From contig NZ_CP109007.1 in assembly GCF_036226665.1 (NCBI RefSeq), forward strand, positions 930,001 through 994,000: a stretch of DNA of 64,000 nt, in the 5' to 3' direction. Below the pieces are notes generated by a model that saw only the letters and a list, made by a program, of their open reading frames with translations, made no database searches and was not told the origin of the DNA. The stretch comes from Streptomyces sp. NBC_00691. GTDB lineage: Bacteria; Actinomycetota; Actinomycetes; Streptomycetales; Streptomycetaceae. A program made the position numbers and the translations under genes. Numbering within the stretch: the first letter of the stretch is position 1; every line of letters starts with the position of its first letter. Shown here piece by piece: positions 53,876-62,736 of this stretch.

Positions 53876-55612
53876 CTACGGCGCCATCTCGTACGTGCCG
53901 GACAGCGCCTCGACGCGCTCCCAGACCCGGCCCGAGCGGGCCTCGTCGACGACCGGGCGACGGACGGCTCCCAGGGCCCAGGCCTGCTGCTGCTCGGTGG
54001 CGGAGTCCTTGCCGTGCAGCTCGATCGCGTGGGCGGAGAAGTCCCGTACGAGCACGGCGAACAGCTCGTCGAGGACGCTTTCGTCGAGCCCCGTCAGGCG
54101 GGCCTGCTCCAGGACCAGCTGGCCATGGACGACGAGCGCGAAGAGCTGGCCGACGGCGAGGAGCAGGTCGAGGTCGCGGCTCTGCGCCTCGTCGGGCGCG
54201 GCGGTGCGGACGAACTCGCAGAGGGCGTCGGCCTGTTCGCGGAAGCGGGCGACGTTCGGCACCGCGGCGAACGCCTCGTACGCCGGGCGCCAGTCGTGGA
54301 AGCGGACGGAGCCCAGACCGCGGGCCGGTCCCTGCCGGAAGAGGAAGGTGTCGTCGGCCGCGTCCAGCCGCGTCGGTACGGGCTCGTAGTCGGCCGGCGC
54401 GAGGAGGTGGTTGCGCATGAACTTCAGGATCAGGGCCAGGTTGACGTGGACCGTGCCCTCCAGCTTGGGCAGGCCGCGGATCTCGACGGCAGCCTGGGCG
54501 AAGTAGTTGTCCTTCTCGAAGCCCTTGGCGGCGATGACGTCCCACATCAGGTCGATGACCTTCTCGCCCTCCGTGGTCACCTTCATCTTCGTCATCGGGT
54601 TGAAGAGGAGGTAGCGGCGGTCGTCGGGACCGGCGGAGCGGAAGTAGTCGACGGCGCGGTCGCTGAACAGCTTCATGCCGACGAGACGGACGTACGCGTC
54701 GGCCAGCTCGCGCCGCACGTGCGGGAAGGCGGTGACGGGACGGCCGTAGAGGATGCGGTTCTGCGCGTGGGTGACGGCCTCGTACATCGCGTGCTCGCAG
54801 ATGCCGATCGAGGCGGTGCAGAGGTTGAACTTGCCGACGTTGACGGTGTTGAGGGCGGCGTCGAAGGCGGCTCGGCCGGTGTGCAGGACGTCCTCGGCGG
54901 CGACCGGGTAGTCCTCCAGCCGGAACTCGCTGACGAACTTCGAGGAGTCGACGACGTTCTTGACGAGGTGGTACGCCGGGTGGCGGCTGTCGGCGGCGAA
55001 GAAGACGTAGCCGTCGGGGCCCTCGACGTCGGTGCGGCGGCCGAAGACGGAGACGAGTCCGGCGGCGTTGCCGTTGCCGATGTAGTACTTGGAGCCGGTG
55101 GCGCGGAAGCCGCCCTCGGCCCGCGGCTCCAGGAGCATGTCGGTGGAGTAGATGTCGGCGCCGTGGGTCTTCTCGGAGAGGCCGAAGGCGAACACCTCGC
55201 CTTGGGCGAGGAGTTCGGCGGCGCGGGCGCGGGCGGCGGCGTTGTCGCTCTGCCAGACCGGGCCGAGGCCGAGGATGGTGACCTGCCACGCGTACCAGTA
55301 GTCGAGTCCGTAGAAGCCGAGGATCTCGTTGAGGGCGGCGATACGGGCGGTGTCCCAGCGCTTGTCCTGCCCGCCCTCGGAGGCGTCGGCCCCGGCTTCG
55401 GCGGACGGCGTCAGGAAGGTCTCGAACAGGCCCTCCTTGGCGGAGAAGGCGAGGAAGTCGCCCAGCCAGGCCCGCGTGCGGTAGTCCTCGATCAGCCGGC
55501 GCTTGCCCCGCGCCTCGAACCAGTCGACGGTGGCACGGAGCAGCCGCCGGGTCTCGGGGTCGAAGTGCGCCGGGTCGTACGTGTGGGGGTTGAAGAGCAG
55601 CGAGTCGGCCAT
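53876..55612 (-). CDS. acyl-CoA dehydrogenase-like flavoprotein
   Basis: 578 residues, longer than classical ~380-residue dehydrogenases. ACAD core motifs: FAFGLSEKTHGADIYSTDMLLEP, FRATGSKYYIGNGNAAGLVSVFGR (substrate/FAD loop), NTVNVGKFNLCTASIGICEHAMYEAVTHAQNRILYGRPVTAFPHVRRELADAYVRLVGMKLFSDRA and a C-terminal helical extension (YLLFNPMTKMKVTTEGEKVIDLMWDVIAAKGFEKD...). Oxidises an acyl-CoA in beta-oxidation or amino-acid degradation. PadR regulator 89 bp upstream on the same strand. Confidence 0.88.
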   Translation of the reverse strand: MADSLLFNPHTYDPAHFDPETRRLLRATVDWFEARGKRRLIEDYRTRAWLGDFLAFSAKEGLFETFLTPSAEAGADASEGGQDKRWDTARIAALNEILGFYGLDYWYAWQVTILGLGPVWQSDNAAARARAAELLAQGEVFAFGLSEKTHGADIYSTDMLLEPRAEGGFRATGSKYYIGNGNAAGLVSVFGRRTDVEGPDGYVFFAADSRHPAYHLVKNVVDSSKFVSEFRLEDYPVAAEDVLHTGRAAFDAALNTVNVGKFNLCTASIGICEHAMYEAVTHAQNRILYGRPVTAFPHVRRELADAYVRLVGMKLFSDRAVDYFRSAGPDDRRYLLFNPMTKMKVTTEGEKVIDLMWDVIAAKGFEKDNYFAQAAVEIRGLPKLEGTVHVNLALILKFMRNHLLAPADYEPVPTRLDAADDTFLFRQGPARGLGSVRFHDWRPAYEAFAAVPNVARFREQADALCEFVRTAAPDEAQSRDLDLLLAVGQLFALVVHGQLVLEQARLTGLDESVLDELFAVLVRDFSAHAIELHGKDSATEQQQAWALGAVRRPVVDEARSGRVWERVEALSGTYEMAP

Positions 55613-55701
55613 GGGCTCCGTCTTTCGGTCCGGTGGGGTGCGGTGGAGTGAGGGGAGGGCGCTGGGGCGTGTGCGGCGGAGGTCGTGACGCGGGGTGCGT
55701 C

Positions 55702-56271
55702 TCAGCGCGCGGCCGCGAGCCGGTGGAGGGTGGCGAGGACGTCGTCGAGCCAGGCGAGCGTCATCCGCTCGTACGCGATGCCGCCGCGCAGGACGACGTG
55801 CTGAAGCTCCCGGCCGGCGTCGGGCGGGCCGAAGTCGGCGGTCGCGCCCTCTTCACGTGGGAAGTCGCGCTCCTCGCCCGCCAGGTAGTGGGCGAGGCGC
55901 TCGGTGTGGGCGCGCCGGTGCCGCTCGACCTCCTGGATCAGCGCGGCCGGATCGTCGAAGGCGGCGCCCCGGATCTTCACGGCGAGGTCGTGCCGGATGC
56001 TCTCGGGCTCGATGGGTTCGTGGATCCAGCTGGACAGGACGGCCTGACCCAGGTCCGCGACGGTGTACTCCTTCTTGTCCGGACGGCCCTGCTGCGGCAC
56101 GTCCCGGACGTCGACCCAGCCGTCGCTCTCCATCCGCTTGAGCACGCGGTAGATCTGCTGATGGCTGGCGGTCCAGAAGTACCCGATGGACCGCTCGAAG
56201 CGCCGGGCCAGCTCGTAGCCGGAGCCGGGCTTCTCCAGGAGGGACACGAGAATCGCGTGTTCGATCGCCAC
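55702..56271 (-). CDS. PadR-family transcriptional regulator
   Basis: 189 residues from a GTG. PadR winged helix (AIEHAILVSLLEKPGSGYELARRFERSIGYFWTASHQQIYRVLKRMESDGWVDVRDVPQQGRPDKKEYTVADLGQAVLSSWI) and the C-terminal coiled-coil dimerisation helix of the Vir_act_alpha_C type (VERHRRAHTERLAHYL...MTLAWLDDVLATL). A perfect 18-bp palindrome 14 bp upstream of the start is its likely autoregulatory operator. Target probably includes the acyl-CoA dehydrogenase gene. Confidence 0.92.
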   Translation of the reverse strand: MAIEHAILVSLLEKPGSGYELARRFERSIGYFWTASHQQIYRVLKRMESDGWVDVRDVPQQGRPDKKEYTVADLGQAVLSSWIHEPIEPESIRHDLAVKIRGAAFDDPAALIQEVERHRRAHTERLAHYLAGEERDFPREEGATADFGPPDAGRELQHVVLRGGIAYERMTLAWLDDVLATLHRLAAAR

Positions 56272-56284
56272 ACCCGGATCCTTC

Positions 56285-56302
56285 TATGCAACTCGTTGCA
56301 TA
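56285..56302. promoter_or_regulatory. TATGCAAC-TC-GTTGCATA palindrome upstream of padR-type gene
   Basis: Perfect 8-bp arms with a 2-bp centre, AT-rich against the local background, 14-31 bp before the PadR GTG and so overlapping its promoter. Classic arrangement for PadR autoregulation. Confidence 0.7.
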
Positions 56303-56379
56303 GGCAAGTGCGACCGCCCGGGTGAGACACGGCTCACCCGGACGGCCCGGCGACACGACCGGCGCTCACCGCGCGGGGC

Positions 56380-57459
56380 CTACCGCGCGAGGTCCGCGCG
56401 GCGGAGCATCGCCAGTCGGCTCGCCGTACGGTCCAGGTCGCGCAGGAGACCGGAGTCCTCGGGCAGTCCGGCCAGCGGGTCGGCCCCGATCAGGAACAGG
56501 CGTGTATCGCGGTCGCAGCAGACGTCTACGAGGTCGGCGAAGCGCCGGCGTCCGTCCGGAGTGCACGAGGCCAGCGGAGGGACACCGTCCAGGACCAGGG
56601 TGCCGAAGCGCTCGACGAGCGCCAGGTAGTCGGGCACCGCGGTGGTGCCCTCGCACAGGACGTCGAAGCCGAACCACACGAGGTCGGCGCGGGCCGCTCT
56701 GGCGGGCAGCGCGCGGTGGTGCGCGGGCACGAGGACGGCCTCACCCGGACGCGGCGCCTCCACCCCCGGCTCGCCCCGCAGGGCATCGCCCGCGTCCGTG
56801 AGGCAGGCCCCCTCCGCGAACCTCCGCGAACCGTGGGCCGGCGGCGGAAGACGCCGGAAGTCCGTGGGGCCGGACACGTCGAGGATGTCCATCCGCTCCT
56901 CGATCCGCTGGATCGTGGGCTCGAAGAGGTGGTGGTACAGCGGGTCGGGCATGAGGCCGGCGGGCGGGTAGTTGGACGTGGTCACGAGGGTCACGTGCCG
57001 GTCGAGGAGCGTCCGGAAGAGGCGGGCGACGAGCATCGCGTCACCCGCGTCATGGGCGTGGAACTCGTCGAAAACAAGGAGCCGGCAGTCGCCGACCAGC
57101 TCGTCGACGGCACGGTCGACGGCACGGTGCCCGCCCTCGCGGTCGCGGCCCGCCTGCGCCACGCCCTCGTGCAGGGCGCGGAAGAAGTCGTGGAAGTGCA
57201 GTCGCCGCTTGCGGCCGCCCGGAAGCCCGTCGAAGAAGGTGTCCACGAGCCAGCTCTTGCCGCGTCCGACCGGACCCCACAGGTAGAGGTTGCGGGGCGA
57301 GGGGTGGGTGCGGCGGAACAGACCGCCCGTTCCCGCGAGTTCGGCGGCGAGCAGGCTGAGTCTTTCGACGGCCCGGTCCTGCTCCGGGGAGAGGACGAAA
57401 CCCCACTGATCGGCGGCCTGTTGGAGATGGCGCCGCATCGCCTCGTACTGCTCGCGCAT
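56380..57459 (-). CDS. zapE: AFG1/ZapE-family ATPase
   Basis: 359 residues from the ATG at 57459 (a GTG at 57471 is also possible). Walker A in NLYLWGPVGRGKSWLVDTFFD, HFHDFFRALHEG, Walker B in LLVFDEFHAHDAGDAMLVARLF, sensor VTTSNYPP and the AFG1-typical LFEPTIQRIEERMDILDVSGPTDFRRL. In E. coli ZapE acts at the divisome; in mitochondria AFG1 aids protein turnover. Role in actinomycetes not known. Longer upstream frame rejected because it runs antisense to GH15. Confidence 0.9.
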   Translation of the reverse strand: MREQYEAMRRHLQQAADQWGFVLSPEQDRAVERLSLLAAELAGTGGLFRRTHPSPRNLYLWGPVGRGKSWLVDTFFDGLPGGRKRRLHFHDFFRALHEGVAQAGRDREGGHRAVDRAVDELVGDCRLLVFDEFHAHDAGDAMLVARLFRTLLDRHVTLVTTSNYPPAGLMPDPLYHHLFEPTIQRIEERMDILDVSGPTDFRRLPPPAHGSRRFAEGACLTDAGDALRGEPGVEAPRPGEAVLVPAHHRALPARAARADLVWFGFDVLCEGTTAVPDYLALVERFGTLVLDGVPPLASCTPDGRRRFADLVDVCCDRDTRLFLIGADPLAGLPEDSGLLRDLDRTASRLAMLRRADLAR

Positions 57460-57599
57460 GGTGTGATTCACGTTCGGCGACGCTAGCAGCGCACCCGGAC
57501 CGACCACCGCCGGACTCGGCCGACCCATCCTTCTCCGCACGGCAGGCGGCGTCGAATCCCACCGGCTCCGGTGTGGGCGTCCGGCACGGATGCCGGGAC

Positions 57600-59426
57600 C
57601 TAGGTCCGGTCGGCGGCTTTGTCCAGCTCCTCGTCGAGGGCCATCGCGGCGGTGATGAGGGCGAGGTGGGTGAACGCCTGGGGGAAGTTGCCGAGTTGTT
57701 CGCCGGTGCGGCCGATCTCCTCCGCGAAGAGGCCGACGTGGTTGGCGTACGTGAGCATCTTGTCCATCGCGTAGCGGGCCTGGTCGAGGCGGCCGGCCCG
57801 GGCGAGGGCCTCCACGTAGAGGAAGCTGCACAGCGAGAAGGTGCCCTCGGAGCCGCGCAGTCCGTCGGGGGACGCCTCGGGGTTGTAGCGGTAGACGAGG
57901 CTGTCGGTGACGAGTTCGCGGTCCATGGCGTCGAGCGTGGAGAGCCACGAGGGCGCCTTGGGCGAGATGAAGCCGACGAGGGGCATGAGCAGCAGCGACG
58001 CGTCGAGCACCTCACTGTCGTAGTGCTGGACGAAGGCCTTCCGCTCCGGGTTCCAGCCGCGCTCCATGACCTGGACCAGGATCGCGTCGCGCTGCGCGGT
58101 CCAGCGCGCGAGGTCGGCGGGGCGGGCGTACGTGTGGGCGAGCCGGATGCCGCGGTCCAGGGCCACCCAGCACATCATCCGGCTGTACGTGAAGTCCTTG
58201 CGTCCGCCGCGCGTCTCCCAGATGCCCTCGTCGGGGCGGTCCCAGTGGTCGCAGAGCCAGTCGAGGAGCGCGGCGAACCCCTTCCACCCCTCGTACCCGG
58301 CGAGTTCGGCCAGGTCCTGCGAGTGGGTCATCGCGTAGGCGAACTCGCCGTAGATGTCGAGCTGGAGCTGGTCGGCGGCTCCGTTCCCGGCGCGTACGGG
58401 GGAGGAGTCGCGGTAGCCGGACAGGTGCGGGAGGACCTCCTCGGAGAGCTGGGGGTCGCCGTCGACCCGGTACATGATCTGCATCGGCTCGCCGCCCGGC
58501 GGGCGGGCGGCCCGCCCGCGGCTGCCGAGCCAGCGGCGGAAGGCGTCGGCCTCCTCGACGTAGCCGAGGTCGAGCAGGACCCGCACCGAGAACGACGCGT
58601 CGCGGATCCAGGTGTAGCGGTAGTCCCAGTTCCGTTCGCCGCCGATCTGCTCGGGGAGCCCCATCGTGGGGGCGGCGATCGGGGCGCCGGACGGGGCGTA
58701 GATGAGGAGCTTGAGCGTGATGGCCGAGCGGTTGACCATGCTCTGCCAGCGTCCCCGGTAGCGGCACCGGCGCATCCAGCCGTGCCAGTAGACACGGGTC
58801 TCCTCCAGCGCCGCCTGCACGGACTCCTCGGTGACCGGCTCGGACGCGCCGGCTCCCGGGGCGGAGGTCTCCAGGACGATCCCGGCGGTCTGGCCGTGCC
58901 GGAGGGTGACGGTGGCGCGCACGTCCTGTCCGTCGGCCTCCAGAGGCACGCTGCTCCGTAGATGGACGTCGAGGCCGGGGCCGTGGAAGGTGGCGGCGGC
59001 GCCGTCGAGCGCGAGGGTGTGGGGTGCGCGCCCGTAGTCGAAGCGCGGCCGGCACGCGACGGCGAAGGTGAGGGTGCCGCGGACGACGCGCAGGGCCCGG
59101 ACCAGGCGGTGGCGGTCGGTGGGGACGTCGGGCCGGTCGCTCACCGGCATGAAGTCGACGACCTCGCCCACCCCCTCCGGGGTGAGGAAGCGGGTGATCA
59201 GGACGGCCGTGTCGGGCAGGTACAGCTGGCGGACGGTGACGTCGTCGTGGGCGGGGGCGATGGTGAAGTGGCCACCACGCTCCTGGTCGAGCAGCGAGGC
59301 GAAGACGCTCGGCGAGTCGAACCGGGGCGCGCAGAACCAGTCGACGGCGCCGTCGGCCGAGATCAGGGCGGCGCTCTGCAGGTCGCCGATCAGACCGTGG
59401 TTGGCGATCGGGGGGTAGTCGGGCAC
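57600..59426 (-). CDS. glycoside hydrolase family 15 (glucoamylase/trehalase-like) protein
   Basis: 608 residues from a GTG (GAACGAGG upstream). N-terminal beta-sandwich (ANHGLIGDLQSAALISADGAVDWFCAPRFDSPSVFASLLDQERGGHF) then the (alpha/alpha)6 barrel: LPEQIGGERNWDYRYTWIRDASFSVRVLLDLGYVEEADAF, DEGIWETRGGRKDFTYSRMMCWVALDRG (first catalytic Glu in E-x-R-G), EGTFSLCSFLYVEALARAGR (second). Intracellular; such actinobacterial GH15 proteins act on trehalose or maltose-type glucosides. Confidence 0.92.
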   Translation of the reverse strand: MPDYPPIANHGLIGDLQSAALISADGAVDWFCAPRFDSPSVFASLLDQERGGHFTIAPAHDDVTVRQLYLPDTAVLITRFLTPEGVGEVVDFMPVSDRPDVPTDRHRLVRALRVVRGTLTFAVACRPRFDYGRAPHTLALDGAAATFHGPGLDVHLRSSVPLEADGQDVRATVTLRHGQTAGIVLETSAPGAGASEPVTEESVQAALEETRVYWHGWMRRCRYRGRWQSMVNRSAITLKLLIYAPSGAPIAAPTMGLPEQIGGERNWDYRYTWIRDASFSVRVLLDLGYVEEADAFRRWLGSRGRAARPPGGEPMQIMYRVDGDPQLSEEVLPHLSGYRDSSPVRAGNGAADQLQLDIYGEFAYAMTHSQDLAELAGYEGWKGFAALLDWLCDHWDRPDEGIWETRGGRKDFTYSRMMCWVALDRGIRLAHTYARPADLARWTAQRDAILVQVMERGWNPERKAFVQHYDSEVLDASLLLMPLVGFISPKAPSWLSTLDAMDRELVTDSLVYRYNPEASPDGLRGSEGTFSLCSFLYVEALARAGRLDQARYAMDKMLTYANHVGLFAEEIGRTGEQLGNFPQAFTHLALITAAMALDEELDKAADRT

Positions 59427-59813
59427 GAGCGACCTCGTTCTCTCCCGCGGCTCCGGGCCTTCGGCGCCACCTCGGCGCCGTTCCGCTGCGCTGCTCCTGG
59501 GCGCCGTTCCGCGGCGCCCCCGGCGTCACTCTGCGGCTCCCTGCCGAAGCGCCCTTCCCCGGCGTCGCTCTGCGGCGCCGTTCCTCAGTGCCACTCCTCG
59601 GGTCCACGCAACCGGCAGTCGGCCGTCCCGGCAACGTGGAGGGACCGACCGGGCGAACCCCGCCGTGCCCCGGACGCCCCTGTGCTCACTCTCTTCCCCG
59701 CTGTCCGACCGGTCGGTATGTTGCGGGTGATGTCACTCGCGCTGCCGACCGTGCCGTTGCCCGCGGCGCGGGCCGGCGCGCCGTTCCCGACCGCCGCGCT
59801 CATGGAGGACGCC
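59427..59813. other. GH15/serine hydrolase intergenic region with degenerate GC repeats
   Basis: 387 bp. Between 59474 and 59593 a GGCGCCGTTCCGC-like motif recurs about five times in degenerate form. A 12-bp palindrome (59705-59716) follows. No gene supported, though ATGs at 59730 and 59802 are alternative starts of the next gene. Confidence 0.5.
59705..59716. promoter_or_regulatory. CCGACCGGTCGG palindrome upstream of the serine hydrolase
   Basis: Perfect 12-bp palindrome followed directly by TATG; the CCGACCGGTCGG core recurs in operators of TetR-family regulators of actinobacterial lipid genes (general knowledge). It lies ~100 bp upstream of the start codon. Confidence 0.45.
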
Positions 59814-60977
59814 ATGCAGGAGACCCCGCCGACCGAGGGGCACTGCGACCCCCGCTTCGCCGCCGTACGGGAGGCATTCGAGGACAACTTCCGTACGCGG
59901 GAGGAGCTCGGGGCCGCCGTGACGGTCCAGATCCGCGGCGAGACGGTGGTCGACCTGTGGGCCGGCTGGGCGGACGCCGCCCGTACGCGCCCCTGGGAAC
60001 GCGACACCGTCGTCAACGTCTGGTCCACGACCAAGGGCGTGACCGCACTCTGCGCCCATCTGCTCGCGGACCGGGGACTGCTCGACCTGGACGCGCCCGT
60101 CGCCGCCTACTGGCCGGAGTTCGCGGCCGCCGGCAAGGAGAAGCTTCCCGTGCGCGATCTCCTCTCCCACAGGGCCGGGCTGTCCGGCCTGCGCGAGCCG
60201 CTCACGCTCGCCGAGTTCTACGACTGGGAGGTGACGACGGCCCGCCTCGCGGCCACGGAGCCCTGGTGGGAGCCCGGCACCCGGTCCGGCTACCACGCCA
60301 TGACGTACGGCTTCCTCGTCGGCGAGGTGATCCGGCGCATCACGGGCCGGCTGCCCGGGGCCTTCCTCCACGACGAGATCACGGGGCCCCTCGGCATCGA
60401 CTTCACGATCGGCCTGCCGGAGAAGGAGGCGGGCCGGGTCGCCGAGCTCGTCCGCCCCCGCTCCTCGCCCGCGGGTGAGCAGGCGGCGGCCTTCGCCCGG
60501 CTGGAGCCCGCGGCGCAGGCCGCCCTGGCCAATCCGCTCGTCGGCGCCACCGAGGCCAACAGCCCGGCGTGGCGCGCCGCCGAGGTGCCGGCGGCCAACG
60601 GCCACGGGACGGCACGCGCGGTCGCCCAGCTGTACGGCCTCCTCGCCAGGCCCGGCGGAGCCGGCGAGCGCGGGATCCTCTCCGCGGCGGCCGCCGAGCG
60701 GGCCCGCGAAGGGCAGGGGGCCTGCCGGGACCTGGTCCTGGGCGCGGGCTTCGCCGAGGACACGGAGTGCGCCCTCGGCGTCTGGCTGAGCGGACCCAAC
60801 GCCTCGTACGGACCGAATCCGCGCGCCTTCGGCCACGACGGCTTCGGTGGTTCCTGCGGCCTGGCGGACCCGGAATCGGGGGTCTCGCTGGGGTACGTGA
60901 TGAACCGCATGGGCCCGCACATCGCGGACGACCCCCGGAAGACGGCCCTCGTCCAGGCGGTGTACGCGGCGCTCTGA
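59814..60977 (+). CDS. beta-lactamase-fold serine hydrolase (family VIII esterase-like)
   Basis: 387 residues from the ATG at 59814 (GGAGG six bases upstream). S-x-x-K is STTK in VVNVWSTTKGVTALCAHLLADRGLLDLDAPVAAYWPEFAAAGK; the following LLSHRAGLSGL and the Tyr motif SGYHAMTYGFLVGEVIRR fit the EstB/LovD-like esterases; GHDGFGGSCGLADPESGVSLGYVMNRM is the KTG-equivalent region. No signal peptide. Substrate unknown; distinct from the serine hydrolase at 12956. Confidence 0.88.
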   Translation: MQETPPTEGHCDPRFAAVREAFEDNFRTREELGAAVTVQIRGETVVDLWAGWADAARTRPWERDTVVNVWSTTKGVTALCAHLLADRGLLDLDAPVAAYWPEFAAAGKEKLPVRDLLSHRAGLSGLREPLTLAEFYDWEVTTARLAATEPWWEPGTRSGYHAMTYGFLVGEVIRRITGRLPGAFLHDEITGPLGIDFTIGLPEKEAGRVAELVRPRSSPAGEQAAAFARLEPAAQAALANPLVGATEANSPAWRAAEVPAANGHGTARAVAQLYGLLARPGGAGERGILSAAAAERAREGQGACRDLVLGAGFAEDTECALGVWLSGPNASYGPNPRAFGHDGFGGSCGLADPESGVSLGYVMNRMGPHIADDPRKTALVQAVYAAL

Positions 60978-61641
60978 CGCCGGGACACGAAGCGATACGC
61001 CGAGGAGACGACCAGCGACGACGGGAACCGGCCACCCGGCCAGCCCGTACGGAGGGCACGATTCCGGCATTGAGGGGCGCCCGCGCCCGGACCACGAGCG
61101 CGCGGACGCCCTTCCCGCCGCCTCCGGGGAGCCGATCGGATGCCCGCCGCCGGGGCGGGGGCGCGACCGGATCTGTGCGGGTGCTACTCCCCCGGCGGGC
61201 GTCCGGCGCTCCCACCGCCGGGTCACGGGGGCGGCGGCACGGAAGGCGCCGGACCGGGATGCGCGGGAGGGGCTGAGCAGGGGAATCGGTAGACCGCCTT
61301 CCGCTTCGCTCCTTGCGCCGGGTGCCGCCAACTCGCCTGTGAGGAGAGGTCGTTGAAAGGGTGTCAGTAAATTTCCGTAAGCATGTGCACACCCCTCCCC
61401 CCTTGTCTGCACCGCGACTCCGTTCACGGTCCGATCCACCCCTCCCGACGCGTGAACCACATGGACGCGCGTAGATAGGCCGAAAGGCGTTCTTGTCGCC
61501 AGGCCGTCCGGATTCGAGGATTCCCCTGTCGAGATTGACAGGTTCATGGCGAGCCGGACTCCCTCGCCAGGGACCCGTCCGCTCGGCGCCGAAGGGACCG
61601 CCCACCCAGCGGTTCCCCCCACTCCCCCACCGGAGGATCCA
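60978..61641. other. 664-bp region upstream of the protease gene
   Basis: No supported gene. An AT-richer pocket (61350-61390) includes a TTGAAA and could be a promoter; another TTGACA occurs at 61535-61540 without a good -10. Long leader regions are usual for Streptomyces extracellular protease genes. Confidence 0.45.
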
Positions 61642-62559
61642 GTGAACCTCAAGCGTCTGTCCCCCCTCGGCGGCGCGGCCAAGGGCGCACGGCTGATCGC
61701 CGTGGCCTCCGCCCTGCTCGCCGCCTCAGCGCTTGCCGTGCCCTCCTCGTCGGCCGCCTCGTCCGTGGAGGGCCGGGCCACCGCCGCCCAGCTCGCCGTC
61801 GCCGACCAGGCCGTACGCGGAGCCGACGTGCCCGGCACCGCGTGGTACACCGACCAGGCGACCGGGAAGATCGTCCTCACCGCCGACTCCACCGTCTCCG
61901 CCGCCGAGATCGCCAAGATCAAGCACGCGGCCGGCGACCGCGCCGCCAGCCTGGAGATCAAGCGGACGCCCGGCACGTTCAACAAGCTCATCGCGGGCGG
62001 CCAGGCCATCTACGCGGGCGGCGGGCGCTGCTCGCTCGGCTTCAACGTCCGCAGTGGCTCCACCTACTACGTCCTCACCGCCGGTCACTGCACCAACATC
62101 GGCAGCACCTGGTACACCAACTCGGGCAACACCACGGTGCTCGGCACCCGGGCCGGCACCAGCTTCCCGACCAACGACTACGGCATCATCCGGCACTCCA
62201 ACGCCTCGGCGGCGGACGGCCGCGTCTACCTCTACAACGGCACCTACCGCGACATCACCGGCGCGGGCAACGCCTCCGTCGGCCAGTCCGTGCAGCGCAG
62301 CGGCAGCACCACCGGTCTGCACGGCGGAACGGTCACCGGGCTCAACGCGACCGTCAACTACGGCGGTGGCGACATCGTCTACGGCCTGATCCAGACCAAC
62401 GTCTGCGCCGAGCCCGGCGACAGCGGCGGCGCGCTCTTCTCCGGCACGACGGCGCTCGGCCTCACCTCCGGCGGCAGCGGCAACTGCTCCAGCGGTGGCA
62501 CGACGTTCTTCCAGCCGGTGACGGAAGCGCTGAGCGCGTACGGCGTGAGCGTCTTCTGA
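61642..62559 (+). CDS. streptogrisin-type secreted serine protease (S1E), prepro form
   Basis: 305 residues from a GTG with GGAGG five bases upstream. Signal peptide ([23 protein letters not shown]), pro-region (~75 residues, ...[24 protein letters not shown]), mature chymotrypsin-like protease starting around [29 protein letters not shown] (catalytic His), [10 protein letters not shown] (Asp) and [14 protein letters not shown] (Ser). Two disulfide pairs typical of SGPA/SGPB (RCSLGF...[13 protein letters not shown]...GNCSSGG). Length and layout match streptogrisins A/B; secreted for protein scavenging in stationary phase. Confidence 0.95.
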   Translation: MNLKRLSPLGGAAKGARLIAVASALLAASALAVPSSSAASSVEGRATAAQLAVADQAVRGADVPGTAWYTDQATGKIVLTADSTVSAAEIAKIKHAAGDRAASLEIKRTPGTFNKLIAGGQAIYAGGGRCSLGFNVRSGSTYYVLTAGHCTNIGSTWYTNSGNTTVLGTRAGTSFPTNDYGIIRHSNASAADGRVYLYNGTYRDITGAGNASVGQSVQRSGSTTGLHGGTVTGLNATVNYGGGDIVYGLIQTNVCAEPGDSGGALFSGTTALGLTSGGSGNCSSGGTTFFQPVTEALSAYGVSVF

Positions 62560-62736
62560 CCGACGGCGAGGGCGTCTTCCCGGCCTCTCCGGTCCACGCC
62601 CGCGCCCACAGGCCGGCGGCCCTTCGGGGCCGTCGGCCCGCGGCCGCTCCGAGGACCCTCCACGGTCAGGGTCCGCCCGGCGCTCCGGGAGCGCCGGAGT
62701 CGGGTCCGGTCGCCGAGCCGTGACCAGGTCGCGGGG

